Positions 18,245 to 29,124 of a DNA stretch of 64,000 bases are shown here, one piece after another. Source of the DNA: Methylosinus sp. LW4 (GTDB lineage Bacteria > Pseudomonadota > Alphaproteobacteria > Rhizobiales > Beijerinckiaceae). The stretch lies in the NCBI RefSeq assembly GCF_000379125.1, contig NZ_KB900626.1, positions 3,782,024-3,846,023 on the forward strand, in the 5' to 3' direction. Numbering within the stretch: the first letter of the stretch is position 1; every line of letters starts with the position of its first letter. The translations under genes were made by a program, and so were the position numbers. The notes beneath the pieces are model-generated. The model saw only the letters and a list, made by a program, of their open reading frames with translations. It did no database searches and had not been told where the DNA came from.

Positions 18245-19516
18245 CTATCTCTCCGCCTTCGCCGCGGGCGTGGGCCGGTCGGTCAGCGTGTGCAGAAAGG
18301 CGACGATGGCGTCGATCTCGCTCTCGTCGATCCGCGGCGTCTCGCCCGGCTTGCGATCATAGGGAACTTCCTTGACATTCACATTGTCGTGGAACGTCTC
18401 CGGCAGATCGTCATATTTCGCGGTCGCGCCCTCTTTCTTGGGATACCAGCGCGCAGGATCGGTGTCGCGCGTCGCATAGAAGGCCACGACATCGCGCAGG
18501 CTGGCGAAGACGCCATTGTGCAGATAGGGGCCGGTGACGGCGATGTTGCGCAAGGTCGGCGCCTTGAACTGCCCGCAGAGGCTGTCGATGGCGTAGCCCT
18601 TGGGCGCGACCTTGGCGAGCCCCTCGCGCTTGCAGAGGCCGAGATCGACGAATGCCGGGTCTTTGTTGTCCGGTATGGCGGCGTTGCGCGGCGCGCCCAG
18701 CGCGTCATAGCTGAAATCGGTGAACAGCCAGTCCTGCGGCCGGCGCGATTTCTCCTCGCCGACATGGCAGGCGATGCAATTGCCCTTCTTCTTGTCCTTG
18801 AACAGCGCGAAGCCCTTCGCTTCCTCGGCGGTCAATTTCTCGCGTCCGCGCAGAAAATCGTCGAATTTGGACGAGAAGGGATGAAAGCGCTCGCTGCTCT
18901 CATAGGCGGCGACCGCATGCGCCAATTTGTCGAAACCCGCGTCGCTCTCGAAAATCTTCTCGCCATAGAGGCGCCGCGCGAGATCGGCATAGGCGCCGGA
19001 TTTTATCTTCTCGACCACGGCGGCTTTCGACGGATTGTTCATCTCGCGCGGATTGAGCAGCGGCCCTTCCACTTGCGCGGCGAGATCGTCCGCGCGGCCG
19101 TCCCAAAATTGGCCGCCGACGGGAACCAGCTCGGTCTCGCCGGTCTCCTCGTCCTTCTTCTTCATGAAATGAAAGCGCGGGCTGAAGGACACATAGCCGA
19201 GCGTCGGCGTCTTGCGCGTTCCGAGCGCGTCCGGCCGGCTGCCGCGCGCCAGCGCCGCTATGGGCGAGCCATTATTGCCTTGAAACGCCTTGGCGGGATC
19301 ATGGCAGGAGGCGCAGGAGAGGCCGGCGGGCTCCGAGAGGCTCTTGTCCTCGAAAATTCGTTTTCCCAGCAGCTCGCGCTGCGAGAGATGCGCCTCATCG
19401 GCGGCGCGCGCGTCGATCGTTGTCGATTCGAGGCTCGCCGCCGGCGCGGACGCGGCGAGCAGAAAGAAAAAAGCGCGCGACAAAGTCGAGAGGCGCGATC
19501 GAGCGGCGAGCGCCAT
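18245..19516 (-). CDS. Di-heme cytochrome c peroxidase / MauG family protein
   Basis: A 423-residue periplasmic protein. Start chosen at MALAARSRLSTLSRAFFFLL because it opens a signal peptide and has GGAG upstream; the frame is open 72 more codons, but these do not look coding. Two c-type heme sites are present: CASCH (residues 68-72) and CIACH (247-251). Other family marks are GQFWDGRADDLAAQVEGPLLNPREM and FKAPTLRNIAVTGPYLHNGVF. Members reduce hydrogen peroxide or, like MauG, modify another protein. No mau genes are adjacent, so the substrate is open. Next to a DUF2165 gene in the same direction. Confidence 0.9.
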   Translation of the reverse strand: MALAARSRLSTLSRAFFFLLAASAPAASLESTTIDARAADEAHLSQRELLGKRIFEDKSLSEPAGLSCASCHDPAKAFQGNNGSPIAALARGSRPDALGTRKTPTLGYVSFSPRFHFMKKKDEETGETELVPVGGQFWDGRADDLAAQVEGPLLNPREMNNPSKAAVVEKIKSGAYADLARRLYGEKIFESDAGFDKLAHAVAAYESSERFHPFSSKFDDFLRGREKLTAEEAKGFALFKDKKKGNCIACHVGEEKSRRPQDWLFTDFSYDALGAPRNAAIPDNKDPAFVDLGLCKREGLAKVAPKGYAIDSLCGQFKAPTLRNIAVTGPYLHNGVFASLRDVVAFYATRDTDPARWYPKKEGATAKYDDLPETFHDNVNVKEVPYDRKPGETPRIDESEIDAIVAFLHTLTDRPTPAAKAER

Positions 19517-19641
19517 AGTCAGATTCTCCGATCGCGAGAGGGAACTCTGCGAATGAGCGGGACGCGCGAAATCTAGTGAAGGAGCGCCAATCCCGTCAAA
19601 CTCCATAGATTGGATCGGTTCCAAACAATGCGCTCGCCGCT

Positions 19642-20136
19642 TCAGCCGCGCGGGGGCTCCGGCTGCGCGACGAAGAGCAGGATGAATCCGAGCGAGCCGA
19701 TGAATCGAAAGGCCGGCTGCTGGAAGTTCCAATCAAGGGAACGCCACATCTGGAACCATTCGCCGCCGATGATCATGAAGCCGAAAAAATAGAGCGCGAA
19801 GCCGAGCGCGAGCCCGCCGATGGCGCATTGCTTGGCGCTTTCGAAGCGCGCCGGCTCGTCCTTTCGTGCGCCAAAAAGCCGCAGCGCGCCATAGAGGCAG
19901 AGCGTGCCGAAGGCGAGCTCCGTCGCGATGATCCCGGCATAGAGCCGCCGCTGAAGCGAGTCGGAGACAATGGCGCGGCTCATCAGCGCGGCGTCGGCAT
20001 GGGTCGTGTCCATGGCGACGACATGGCGGAGAACCTCGAAATTCGTGTCATAATCGAAAATATTGCCGAGCCCGGCGATGAGGCCGAGCAGGCCGGCGCA
20101 GGCGGTGAGCAGGATCTTGGCGATGCGGGCGATCAT
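19642..20136 (-). CDS. DUF2165 family small integral membrane protein
   Basis: A 164-residue protein with four hydrophobic segments and the characteristic start GLIAGLGNIFDYDTNFEVLRHVVAMDT and end GGEWFQMWRSLDWNFQQPAFRF of DUF2165. Function unknown. Preceded by GAGG. It lies 125 bases upstream of the di-heme peroxidase gene and reads the same way, so co-transcription is possible. Confidence 0.85.
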   Translation of the reverse strand: MIARIAKILLTACAGLLGLIAGLGNIFDYDTNFEVLRHVVAMDTTHADAALMSRAIVSDSLQRRLYAGIIATELAFGTLCLYGALRLFGARKDEPARFESAKQCAIGGLALGFALYFFGFMIIGGEWFQMWRSLDWNFQQPAFRFIGSLGFILLFVAQPEPPRG

Positions 20137-20199
20137 TCGTGCGTCCTCCTCTGAGTCGATTCGGATCTATGTTCCTCCGATGACGCGGGCGAGGCGGCG

Positions 20200-20862
20200 A
20201 TGACGATGATCGCGACATTGGCGCAAATTCTTTTCATTCTCGTCATCCTCCTGCTGCTCTTCGGCGCGCTGATCGTCGCCTCGGACGCCGGCGCGCGGCG
20301 CGCCTTTCGCCTCGCGCTGCATCGGCGCGTCGCGCATCTGCGGCCGCCGCGCTACGCCATCGTCGGCGACAGCCTCGCGGCGCAATGCGATTGGCGCCCG
20401 CTCCGCCTGCGTCCTTTCGACGTGCTGTGCCTCTGCCTCGGCGGCGCGACGCTGAAGGATATAGGCGCGCAAATCGTCGAGGCGCGCATGATGGGCGCGC
20501 GCTGCTTCGTCATCGACGGGGGCTTGAACGATCTCTTGTTCGACGAGGCGCCGCTCGCGCAGATCGAAAATGATTTTCGCGCGCTGCTGCGCCGCCTGCC
20601 GGAGGATGCGCGCGGCGTTCTGATGCTCGCGCCCCATGTCGCCGATGCGGCGACGGCGCCGCGCATAGACGAGATCAATGCGCTGATGCGCGCGCTCGCC
20701 GAGGCGCGCGGGCTCGCCGTCGTCGATCTCGCGCCGCAGCTCTCGCACAATGGCGCGCGGCGGCCGGAGATGACCGATGACGGCCTGCATTTCTCGCCGC
20801 TCGCCGCGAAGCTATGGGTGCGGGCGGCGAAAGAGCGCCTTCTTCGCGATGGGCTCGCCTGA
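20200..20862 (+). CDS. Membrane-anchored SGNH hydrolase
   Basis: A 220-residue protein with one N-terminal membrane helix (ATLAQILFILVILLLLFGALI) and then an SGNH fold: YAIVGDSLAAQCDW (block I Ser), LGGATL, DGGLNDLLF (block III) and DDGLHFSPLAAKLW (catalytic Asp and His). It is probably an esterase facing the periplasm. It is not closely similar to the SGNH protein at 15.4 kb. Divergent to the DUF2165 gene; substrate unknown. Confidence 0.82.
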   Translation: MTMIATLAQILFILVILLLLFGALIVASDAGARRAFRLALHRRVAHLRPPRYAIVGDSLAAQCDWRPLRLRPFDVLCLCLGGATLKDIGAQIVEARMMGARCFVIDGGLNDLLFDEAPLAQIENDFRALLRRLPEDARGVLMLAPHVADAATAPRIDEINALMRALAEARGLAVVDLAPQLSHNGARRPEMTDDGLHFSPLAAKLWVRAAKERLLRDGLA

Positions 20863-20946
20863 GCGCGGCGCGCCCTATGTAACGCGGCGCGGGCGCAATT
20901 CCACCGGCGCTCGCGCCCACGCCAAAGCGCGAAGGAGGTCGAGAAA

Positions 20947-21438
20947 ATGGGTCTCTTCAATTTCTGGAACAACTCGAAGAGCGGCGACAAGATCGACAAG
21001 AATGCGCCTTCGCCCAAGGGCGCCACCGAGAACGCCGCCGCGCCGGCCGAAGAGCTGAAGAAGGAGATCGAGAAGAAAGGCCTCGACGCCTCCAAGATCG
21101 AAATCTCGGTCGAGGGCGACAAGGTCAAGCTCGGCGGCAAGGCCGAGTCCACCAGCGACGCAGAGAAGATCGTGCTCGCTGTCGGCAACACCAAGGGCGT
21201 CTCGCAGGTCGAGAGCAATATCGTCGTCGGCAAGCAGGAGACGGAATCCTTCTTCTACAAGGTGCGCCAGGGCGACACGCTGTGGAAGATCGCCGAGACG
21301 CAATATGGCCAGGGCAAGGGCGGAAAATACGAAGAGATCTTCGCCGCCAATCGGCCGCTGCTCTCCGATCCCGACAAGATCTATCCCGGCCAGGTGCTGC
21401 GCATTCCCAAGGGCCAAGGCGCCGCGGGCCAGGCCTGA
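20947..21438 (+). CDS. BON and LysM domain protein (YgaU/Kbp-like)
   Basis: A 163-residue protein without a signal peptide. Residues about 40-90 form a BON domain (LKKEIEKKGLDASKIEIS, KVKLGGKAESTSDAEKIVLA), and residues about 97-150 form a LysM domain (FYKVRQGDTLWKIAETQYG ... IFAANRPLLSDPDKIYPGQ). This matches E. coli YgaU/Kbp, a cytoplasmic potassium-binding protein. GGAGG lies upstream (AAGGAGGTCGAGAAAATG). Followed by a clear UUCG hairpin terminator. Confidence 0.9.
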   Translation: MGLFNFWNNSKSGDKIDKNAPSPKGATENAAAPAEELKKEIEKKGLDASKIEISVEGDKVKLGGKAESTSDAEKIVLAVGNTKGVSQVESNIVVGKQETESFFYKVRQGDTLWKIAETQYGQGKGGKYEEIFAANRPLLSDPDKIYPGQVLRIPKGQGAAGQA

Positions 21439-21448
21439 GTCTCCGTCG

Positions 21449-21472
21449 CGCGGCCTCCTTCGGGAGGCCGCG
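21449..21472 (+). terminator. UUCG-tetraloop terminator hairpin
   Basis: CGCGGCCTCC-TTCG-GGAGGCCGCG, a perfect 10-base stem with a very stable UUCG loop, 10 bases after the LysM gene's stop codon. No U-run follows, as is common in high-GC genomes. Confidence 0.8.
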
Positions 21473-21612
21473 TCACGCTATCGGGAAAAATAGGGATGCG
21501 TGCGCGGGAGCTATTCTCGAAAAAGCGCTCGACATCGAAAACGAATTGCCTCGCAAAGGCGCGCGTCACATAGTCCGCGCCGTAAAAGATCATCCGTCAT
21601 CGAGGCGAAGAG

Positions 21613-22041
21613 TTGAACCTTTCTACCGCGTGTCGCGCGACGCTCATCGCCGCGATCTTGCCGTTCGCCGCGAGCGCTTTGGCGGATGATCTCCCGCAGC
21701 GTCGGGCGGGCCTTTGGCGCATAAAGACCATATCGCCGGAAGTGGGATTGCAGTCGCATGACGTCTGCATCGAGGCGGCCGACGGCCTGCTCGGCGCCCC
21801 GCAGGACAATTGCACGAAGCCGACGGTCGAATCCGCGCAAGGCGGCGAGGTCATCGTCACTTTCTCATGCGATCTCCACGGCGCGCGCGAGGTGACGAGC
21901 CTTCTGTTCACGGGCGATTTCTCGAGCTGGTATCGCGCGCAATCGAAGACGACGCTCACGCAAAAGAGCGGCGTCACGCGCGAGCGCTCCGGCTTCACCA
22001 TAGACGCGAAATTTCTGCAGCCCGACTGCCCGAAGCCGTGA
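21613..22041 (+). CDS. DUF3617-like secreted protein
   Basis: A 142-residue protein with a TTG start and signal peptide (CRATLIAAILPFAASALA). The mature part begins QRRAGLWRIKTIS and has paired Cys residues (DVCIEA, DNCTKP, FSCDL, QPDCPKP), as in DUF3617 proteins, which show a G-x-W-E/R pattern and four Cys. Function unknown; periplasmic. It ends 4 bases from the convergent cytochrome gene. Confidence 0.7.
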   Translation: MNLSTACRATLIAAILPFAASALADDLPQRRAGLWRIKTISPEVGLQSHDVCIEAADGLLGAPQDNCTKPTVESAQGGEVIVTFSCDLHGAREVTSLLFTGDFSSWYRAQSKTTLTQKSGVTRERSGFTIDAKFLQPDCPKP

Positions 22042-22045
22042 CGCC

Positions 22046-22378
22046 TCAACGCGCGGGCGCGAGGCCGACGATATAGGCGGAGAGCGAGTCGATCTCATCC
22101 GGCGTGAGGATGAGATTGGGCATGTTGCGATGCGAGCTGCGCAGAAAGACTTTGATCGCCAGCTCCGTCGTCGAGGGCATGCGCGCCACATCGACGAAGC
22201 TCGGCGCTTTGGCGGCCTCGTCCTTGGCCGGCGTCTTGTCGTCTATGCGATGACATTCGACGCAGAGCGAGGCGGCGAGACGTCGCCCGGCGGAAGGATC
22301 GCTCGATTGCGCGAGCGCCGGCGCCGCGACGCCTCCGCAAGCGATGAAGGCCAGGACCATCGGCGTCGCGCAATTCAT
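22046..22378 (-). CDS. Class I cytochrome c
   Basis: A 110-residue periplasmic monoheme cytochrome with signal peptide MNCATPMVLAFIACGGVAAPALA. Heme site CVECH, and the distal Met lies in RNMPNLILTPDEIDSLSAYI. It is a small electron carrier. No redox partner is adjacent apart from pyrE upstream, which is unrelated. Confidence 0.88.
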   Translation of the reverse strand: MNCATPMVLAFIACGGVAAPALAQSSDPSAGRRLAASLCVECHRIDDKTPAKDEAAKAPSFVDVARMPSTTELAIKVFLRSSHRNMPNLILTPDEIDSLSAYIVGLAPAR

Positions 22379-22407
22379 GGGCTCTCCCTCCGAAACGGCA
22401 TGCGAGG

Positions 22408-23004
22408 CTATATTGTAAAGTCGCCGCGCTTGAAGATCGACACCAGAGTGATTCCCTTTTCGGCGAGCTTTTCCGCAGCGCCTTCCTCACGGTCGATCAC
22501 GACCAGCGCCCGCGTCGCTCTCGCCTGCGGGTGTTCCTCCGCCATGCCGGCGATGGCCTCCAATATAGAGCCGCCCGTCGTCGCCACATCGTCCACGATC
22601 AGCGTCTCCCCGTCCTTGGGCACATAGCCGTCGATGCGCTCCTTGGCGCCATGGCCCTTGGCCTCCTTGCGCACGAAGAAAGCCTCGACCGGCGCGCCTT
22701 TGGGAAAGCTCACCGCGGCGATGGCCGCCACCAGCGGCACGGCGCCCACGGCCAGCCCGCCGACGCCCTTTATCCCCTGCGCCTTCATATAATCGACGAC
22801 GATATCGGCGATGAGATGCGCGCCTTCCGGCAGCATGGTCGTCTGGCGCAGCTGGAAGAGATAATTGCTCTTGCGGCCCGAGGAGAGCGTGAAATCGCCG
22901 CGCAGCAGCGAATGCGTGTCGATCAGCCGATGCAGCCGCGCCCAGCGCGGATCGGCGGGGTCGATAACGGCGTCGGGACGGGAAGGCGCGCGCGTGTCGC
23001 TCAT
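22408..23004 (-). CDS. pyrE: Orotate phosphoribosyltransferase
   Basis: A 198-residue enzyme of pyrimidine synthesis that joins orotate to PRPP to give OMP. The PRPP-binding motif [13 protein letters not shown] is at residues 134-146. Other marks are [20 protein letters not shown] and [18 protein letters not shown], the flexible catalytic loop. Length is normal for the family. It stands alone and is divergent to recA. Between it and recA (23005-23312) the gap holds the recA SOS box and no gene. Confidence 0.95.
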   Translation of the reverse strand: MSDTRAPSRPDAVIDPADPRWARLHRLIDTHSLLRGDFTLSSGRKSNYLFQLRQTTMLPEGAHLIADIVVDYMKAQGIKGVGGLAVGAVPLVAAIAAVSFPKGAPVEAFFVRKEAKGHGAKERIDGYVPKDGETLIVDDVATTGGSILEAIAGMAEEHPQARATRALVVIDREEGAAEKLAEKGITLVSIFKRGDFTI

Positions 23005-23155
23005 GGGCTGTCGAAACTCCGCTGTCGATCATGAGAAATAGGCCGGGGCCGGCTGCGGTCCCTTACGCCGAGGAACTCGCGGACTTCAAGCCGGTTCCAT
23101 TCCTCGGCTCGCGCCGGGGCCGCGCCCAGCCGGGCTGCGCGGGAAAAATCATCGA

Positions 23156-23170
23156 GAACAAAAAAAGAAC
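23156..23170 (+). promoter_or_regulatory. SOS box (LexA site) of recA
   Basis: GAAC-A7-GAAC, a direct repeat with exactly seven bases between, the form described for alphaproteobacterial LexA sites (GAACN7GAAC or GTTCN7GTTC). It lies about 143 bases before the recA start. A third GAAC follows at 23181. Confidence 0.88.
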
Positions 23171-23312
23171 TTGGCGAAGAGAACAAATGCGATACAATCT
23201 GCCCATCCGATCTTCGCCTTCGCTTCTGATCCAATCATCACAAGTCTTTCGCCCCGGGGCCGCATCTCGCGTTGCGCCCGCCGCCCGACCCGTGCCAGAA
23301 GGAATCATCGCC

Positions 23313-24392
<1,080 letters not shown>

Positions 24393-24407
24393 TCGCAGAT
24401 GGCGAAC

Positions 24408-24485
24408 GCCCACCCTCCCCTTCAGGGGGAGGGTGGGGTCACGGCGCGAAGACTCTCCGAAGCGTCATCCCCTTCCGCGATCGGC
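24408..24485. repeat. Palindromic repeat after recA, possibly the recA terminator
   Basis: CCACCCTCCCC-TTCAG-GGGGAGGGTGG (24410-24436) is a perfect 11-base stem 17 bases beyond the recA stop. The following bases (GTCACGGCGCGAAGACTC ... CATCCCCTTCCGC) resemble the inner part of the longer repeat at 40940-41072, so this is a partial copy of that family as well as a probable terminator. Confidence 0.7.
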
Positions 24486-24624
24486 GCCGCCTGTTCCACT
24501 TCGCGGACAAATGCTCTAGAAGGGCTCGGTTCGCGCCGGGCCTTTTCCTTTTCCCAGCGACGGTTACGGCCGAGCGCGCGTTCGATGGCATTTTGAGCCG
24601 AACAAGCGGGCGACAAGAACCGAT

Positions 24625-27291
24625 ATGAGTGGCGTCAACCAGATCCGTTCGACCTTCCTCGACTATTTCTCGCGCAATGGACACGAGAAGGTCGCATCCT
24701 CGCCGCTCGTCCCGCAGAACGACCCCACGCTGATGTTCACCAACGCCGGCATGGTGCAGTTCAAGAACGTCTTCACCGGCTTCGAGAAGCGCCATTATAC
24801 GCGCGCCACCACCGCGCAAAAATGCATGCGCGCCGGCGGCAAGCACAATGATCTCGACAATGTCGGCTATACCGCCCGGCATCTGACCTTTTTCGAGATG
24901 CTCGGCAATTTCTCCTTCGGCGATTATTTCAAGGAAGGCGCGATCGAGCTCGCCTGGAACTTCGTCGCCCGCGAGCTGGCCCTCCCGCGCGAAAAGCTGC
25001 TGGTCACCGTCTATCACGACGATGACGAGGCGTTTTCGCTGTGGAAAAAGATCGCCGGCTTCTCCGACGATCGCATCATCCGCATCCCCACGGCCGATAA
25101 TTTCTGGAGCATGGGCGACGTCGGCCCCTGCGGTCCCTGCTCGGAGATCTTCTTCGATCAGGGCGAAAGCGTCGCCGGCGGCCCGCCCGGCAGCCCGGAG
25201 GAGGATGGCGATCGGTTCCTGGAGTTCTGGAACCTCGTCTTCATGCAATATGAGCAGACCGCGCCCGGCGAGCGCGCGCCCTTGCCGCGTCCCTCCATCG
25301 ACACGGGCATGGGCCTCGAGCGAATCGCCGCGCTGCTGCAGGGCGTGCAATCGGTCTTCGAGATCGATCTTTTTCGCCGACTCATCGGCGCCGTGGCCGA
25401 CGCCACCAGCGTCGATTCCGCAGGCCCGCAGGCGGCGAGCCACCGCGTCATCGCCGATCATCTGCGCGCCTCGGCCTTTCTCGTCGCCGATGGCGTGACG
25501 CCTTCGAATGAGGGCCGCGGCTATGTGCTGCGCCGAATCATGCGTCGCGCCATGCGCCATGCGCAGCTTCTGGGCGCCGCCGAGCCTTTGATGCATCGCC
25601 TCGTCGGCGAGCTGGTCTCCGAGATGGGCCTCGCCTATCCCGAGCTGACCCGCGCCGAAAGCCTCATTCGGGACACGCTGCTGACCGAGGAGACGCGCTT
25701 TCGCCAGACTCTCGTGCGCGGCCTCTCCATCCTCGACGAGGAGAGCGCCTCGCTCACGGCCGGCGCGAGCTTTTCCGGCGAGACCGCCTTCAAGCTCTAC
25801 GACACTTACGGCTTTCCGCTCGATCTCACCGAGGATGCGCTGCGCCCGCGCGGCATCGTCGTCGACAAGGCCGCTTTCGAGACCGCCATGGAGCGCCAGC
25901 GCGCCGAGGCCCGCAAGGCCTGGGCCGGCTCCGGCGAGACCGCGACCGAAGCCGTCTGGTTCGCGCTCGAGGAACGTCTCGGCGCGACCGAGTTCCTCGG
26001 CTATGAGCGGGAGAAGGCCGAGGGGCAGATCGTCGCCCTTCTGCACGACGGCGCGGAGACCTTCCGGCTCGAGACCGGCGCGCGCGGCGCCGTGCTGCTC
26101 AATCAGACGCCTTTCTACGCAGAATCCGGCGGCCAGATCGGCGATATCGGCGTGATGCGCGCCAAGGGCGTGCGCTTTCGCGTCACCGGCACGCAAAAGA
26201 AGGTTCACGGCCTCTTCGTTCATGAGGGCGTGGTGGAGGAGGGCGCGCTCACGCCCGGTCTCGCGCTCGAGCTCGAGGTCGAGCACGTCCGCCGCAACGC
26301 CGTGCGCGCCAATCATTCGGCGACGCATATTCTGCATGAGGCACTCCGCCGCGTGCTCGGCGATCATGTCGCGCAGAAGGGCTCGCTCGTCGCGCCGGAC
26401 CGGCTGCGCTTCGACTTTACGCATCCCAAGCCGCTGAGCGAGGAAGAGATCGCCGCTGTCGAGCAGATCGCCAATGAGGTGGTGCAGGACAACGCCCCGG
26501 TCGAGACGCGGCTGATGGATCAGGACGAGGCCATTCGCTCCGGCGCCCGCGCGCTGTTCGGCGAGAAATACGGCGACGAGGTGCGCGTCGTCGCCATGGG
26601 CCATGCGCCCGTCGACGCCGATCGCGCTTTTTCGGTCGAGCTCTGCGGCGGCACGCATGTGCGCCGCACCGGCGACATCGGCCTTATCAGCATCGTCTCG
26701 CAGGGCGCCGTCGCCTCCGGCGTGCGCCGCATCGAGGCCAAGACGGCGGAAGGCGCCCGGGCGCAGCTCGTCTCAGAGGCCAAGGCGCTGCGCGAGATCG
26801 CCGCGCTCGTCCGCGCCTCCGTCGAGGACGCGCCCGCCCGGCTCGCGAACCTCATAGAAGAGCGCAAGACTCTGGAGCGCGAGCTCGCCGACGCCAAGCG
26901 CAAGCTGGCCATGGGCGGCGGCGGCAATGGCGCGGCGGAGCCCGTTCGAGACGTCGCAGGAATCAAGCTCTTCGCCAAGGCGGTCAGCGGCATAGACGCC
27001 AAGGACCTGAAATCGCTCGTCGACGAGGCCAAGAAGACGATCGGCTCCGGCGTCGTCGCCATCGCCAACGCCTCGGCCGACGGCAAGGCCGGCGTGGTCG
27101 TCGGCGTGACCGCCGATCTCACGGCGCGCTACAGCGCCATCGATCTGGTGCGCGCCGCCTCGGAGAAGCTCGGCGGCAAGGGCGGCGGCGGCCGGCCCGA
27201 TCTCGCCCAGGCCGGCGGGCCGGACGCCACTGCGCTGGAAGCTGCGCTGACGGCGATCGAGGAGACGCTGCGGGCCAAGGCGGCGCAGTGA
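24625..27291 (+). CDS. alaS: Alanyl-tRNA synthetase
   Basis: An 888-residue class II aminoacyl-tRNA synthetase. Starts [20 protein letters not shown]. The aminoacylation core has [31 protein letters not shown] and [15 protein letters not shown]. The editing domain has [16 protein letters not shown], and the zinc/editing CxxxH site is [13 protein letters not shown]. The C-terminal oligomerisation region with [13 protein letters not shown] is intact. Length is normal. Its stop overlaps the GTG of the channel gene (GTGA). Confidence 0.98.
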   Translation: MSGVNQIRSTFLDYFSRNGHEKVASSPLVPQNDPTLMFTNAGMVQFKNVFTGFEKRHYTRATTAQKCMRAGGKHNDLDNVGYTARHLTFFEMLGNFSFGDYFKEGAIELAWNFVARELALPREKLLVTVYHDDDEAFSLWKKIAGFSDDRIIRIPTADNFWSMGDVGPCGPCSEIFFDQGESVAGGPPGSPEEDGDRFLEFWNLVFMQYEQTAPGERAPLPRPSIDTGMGLERIAALLQGVQSVFEIDLFRRLIGAVADATSVDSAGPQAASHRVIADHLRASAFLVADGVTPSNEGRGYVLRRIMRRAMRHAQLLGAAEPLMHRLVGELVSEMGLAYPELTRAESLIRDTLLTEETRFRQTLVRGLSILDEESASLTAGASFSGETAFKLYDTYGFPLDLTEDALRPRGIVVDKAAFETAMERQRAEARKAWAGSGETATEAVWFALEERLGATEFLGYEREKAEGQIVALLHDGAETFRLETGARGAVLLNQTPFYAESGGQIGDIGVMRAKGVRFRVTGTQKKVHGLFVHEGVVEEGALTPGLALELEVEHVRRNAVRANHSATHILHEALRRVLGDHVAQKGSLVAPDRLRFDFTHPKPLSEEEIAAVEQIANEVVQDNAPVETRLMDQDEAIRSGARALFGEKYGDEVRVVAMGHAPVDADRAFSVELCGGTHVRRTGDIGLISIVSQGAVASGVRRIEAKTAEGARAQLVSEAKALREIAALVRASVEDAPARLANLIEERKTLERELADAKRKLAMGGGGNGAAEPVRDVAGIKLFAKAVSGIDAKDLKSLVDEAKKTIGSGVVAIANASADGKAGVVVGVTADLTARYSAIDLVRAASEKLGGKGGGGRPDLAQAGGPDATALEAALTAIEETLRAKAAQ

Positions 27292-28541
27292 GCGAGGAGG
27301 GCGCCGCGATCGAGGAGGCGCCGTCCGGCCTCCGCCGCCGCGTCCATATTCTGCTCGACAGCGGCGGCGTCGGCGACCGCGCCGCTCAAATTATCCATGG
27401 CGCGCTGATGGCGCTGGTCATTCTCTCCGTCGGCGCGGTGATCCTCGAATCCGATCCCGATAACGCCGCGCGATATGGCGCGCTCTTTCGTGCGGTCGAA
27501 TATGTCGCCGTCGCCGCCTTCAGCGTCGAATATGCGCTGCGCATCTGGAGCGCGCCCGACCATGCGCTCTATGCGGCGATGCGCCCGGCGCAGGCGCGCA
27601 TCGCCTTCGTCAGCTCGGTTTCCGCGATCGTCGACCTCATCGCCATCGCGCCTTTCTATCTCTCCGTCCTCGTCGCCGCCGATCTGCGCATCCTCTTGTT
27701 CCTGCGACTCGCGCGCTTCTTCAAGCTGGCGCGCTATTCGCCGGGCATACGCTCCATCTTCGCCGTGCTGGAGGCCGAGCGCAAAGCGCTCGCGGCCTCC
27801 GGCATCGTGCTCTTCGGCGTCGTTCTGTTCATGGCGACCGCCATGCATATCGCCGAGCATGACGCGCAGCCGGAGGCGTTCCGCTCCATTCCCGCCGCGA
27901 TGTGGTGGGCGATCCAGACCATTGCGACGGTCGGCTATGGCGATGTGGTGCCGCATACGCCGGCGGGGCGCATCATCGCCGCGATCTCAATGGTGATGGG
28001 CTTCGTCATGCTCGGCCTGCCGGTCGGCATCGTCGCCACCGCTTTCGCGGAGGAGATTCACCGGCGCGAATTCGTCGTCACCTGGAGCATGGTGGCCAAG
28101 GCGCCGCTGTTCGCCTCGCTCGACGCATCGGCGATCGCCGAGATCATGCGTTACCTGCGCGCGCAATCCCTGCCGGCCGGCGCGCTGGTCGTGCGCCGCG
28201 GCGAGCCGGCGCATTCCATGTATTTCATCGCCGCCGGCGAGGTGGAGGTGGAGCTGCCGAGCGGGCCGACGCGGCTCGGCGAGGGGCAGTTCTTCGGCGA
28301 GATCGCGCTGCTGCGCAAGACGCGCCGCACCGCCAATGTGCGCGCCGCGACGCCCATAAAGCTGCTGATACTCGATGCTTTCGATCTCCATGTTTTCACG
28401 CAGCGCAATCCCGAGATCGGACGCCATATAGAGGCGGTCGCGGCGCGCCGCTCGGAGTTTCGGCCCGTGGTCCGCGAAGGCGATCTCGCCGAGGCGGAAA
28501 TCGACGGGCGCGACCTTCCGCCGCGCGAGGATGGCCCATGA
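27288..28541 (+). CDS. Cyclic nucleotide-gated potassium channel (MlotiK1-like)
   Basis: A 417-residue membrane protein. Six helices (S1-S6) span about residues 33-250. S4 carries spaced Arg ([18 protein letters not shown], 133-150). The selectivity filter TIATVGYGD is at 211-219. A cyclic-nucleotide-binding domain follows, with [22 protein letters not shown], where the Glu and Arg-Thr-Ala contact the nucleotide phosphate. This is the layout of the rhizobial MlotiK1 channel. Start is a GTG overlapping the alaS stop, so translation is coupled to alaS, which is an odd partnership. The C-terminus is extended and acidic. Confidence 0.9.
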   Translation: MSEEGAAIEEAPSGLRRRVHILLDSGGVGDRAAQIIHGALMALVILSVGAVILESDPDNAARYGALFRAVEYVAVAAFSVEYALRIWSAPDHALYAAMRPAQARIAFVSSVSAIVDLIAIAPFYLSVLVAADLRILLFLRLARFFKLARYSPGIRSIFAVLEAERKALAASGIVLFGVVLFMATAMHIAEHDAQPEAFRSIPAAMWWAIQTIATVGYGDVVPHTPAGRIIAAISMVMGFVMLGLPVGIVATAFAEEIHRREFVVTWSMVAKAPLFASLDASAIAEIMRYLRAQSLPAGALVVRRGEPAHSMYFIAAGEVEVELPSGPTRLGEGQFFGEIALLRKTRRTANVRAATPIKLLILDAFDLHVFTQRNPEIGRHIEAVAARRSEFRPVVREGDLAEAEIDGRDLPPREDGP

Positions 28542-28607
28542 AGCCGACATGGCGCCCCTGACAAAGCCGGCGCCCGCGGCTTAGATCGATGAGAGGAGGG
28601 AGCGCTC

Positions 28608-29036
28608 ATGCATGAGAAAATCCTCATTCCGCTCGATTTGACCGAGCCGGACCTCACGCGCCTCGCGCTGGACGAGGCGCTCGCCCTCGCCAAGGGCTCG
28701 CCGCAGCCCAAGCTTCGGCTCATCAATGTGCAATCTCTGGTGCCTGTCGCCTTCATCGACTACATCCCGCCGAATTTCGACGAGGAGCTGCGCACCTCGG
28801 CGGAGCAGGAGCTCGCCGATGTCGCGGCCAAGATCGACTATCCCAAGAATCTGGTGACGACGGTGGTGCGCTTCGGCGCGATCTATCCCGAGGTGCTGGC
28901 GGAGGCGGAGGAGTGGGGCGCCGATCTCATCGTGCTCGGCTCGCACCGGCCGGCCATGTCCACTTATCTGCTCGGCTCCAACGCCAAGACCATCGTCCGC
29001 CACGCCAAATGCTCCGTGCTGGTCGTGCGGCCATAA
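28608..29036 (+). CDS. Universal stress protein (UspA family)
   Basis: A 142-residue protein, starting MHEKILIPLDLTEPDLTRL with a good GGAGG site. The nucleotide-binding pattern G-x2-G-x9-G-S/T appears as GSHRPAMSTYLLGSNAKTIVRHAKCSVLVV; the first Gly-x-x-Gly is altered (GSHRPAMSTYLLG), so ATP binding is uncertain. Cytoplasmic stress or adenine-nucleotide sensor. Close downstream of the K+ channel in the same direction. Confidence 0.88.
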   Translation: MHEKILIPLDLTEPDLTRLALDEALALAKGSPQPKLRLINVQSLVPVAFIDYIPPNFDEELRTSAEQELADVAAKIDYPKNLVTTVVRFGAIYPEVLAEAEEWGADLIVLGSHRPAMSTYLLGSNAKTIVRHAKCSVLVVRP

Positions 29037-29124
29037 AACAATGAGATGCAGCGCCGCCCGGTTCGATCTCAACCGGGCGACGCTAGAATTCCTCGTCGCT
29101 CGAAAACACTCTCGAGCGAGGCGC

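Noticed and set aside
18245..19516. Calling the di-heme protein MauG of a methylamine dehydrogenase locus
   Set aside because: No mauA, mauB or other mau genes are in the window; the wider cytochrome c peroxidase family is the safer call.
23031..23312. A longer RecA beginning at 23031
   Set aside because: The extra 94 codons overlap the SOS box and promoter, and known RecA proteins begin at the [10 protein letters not shown] position.
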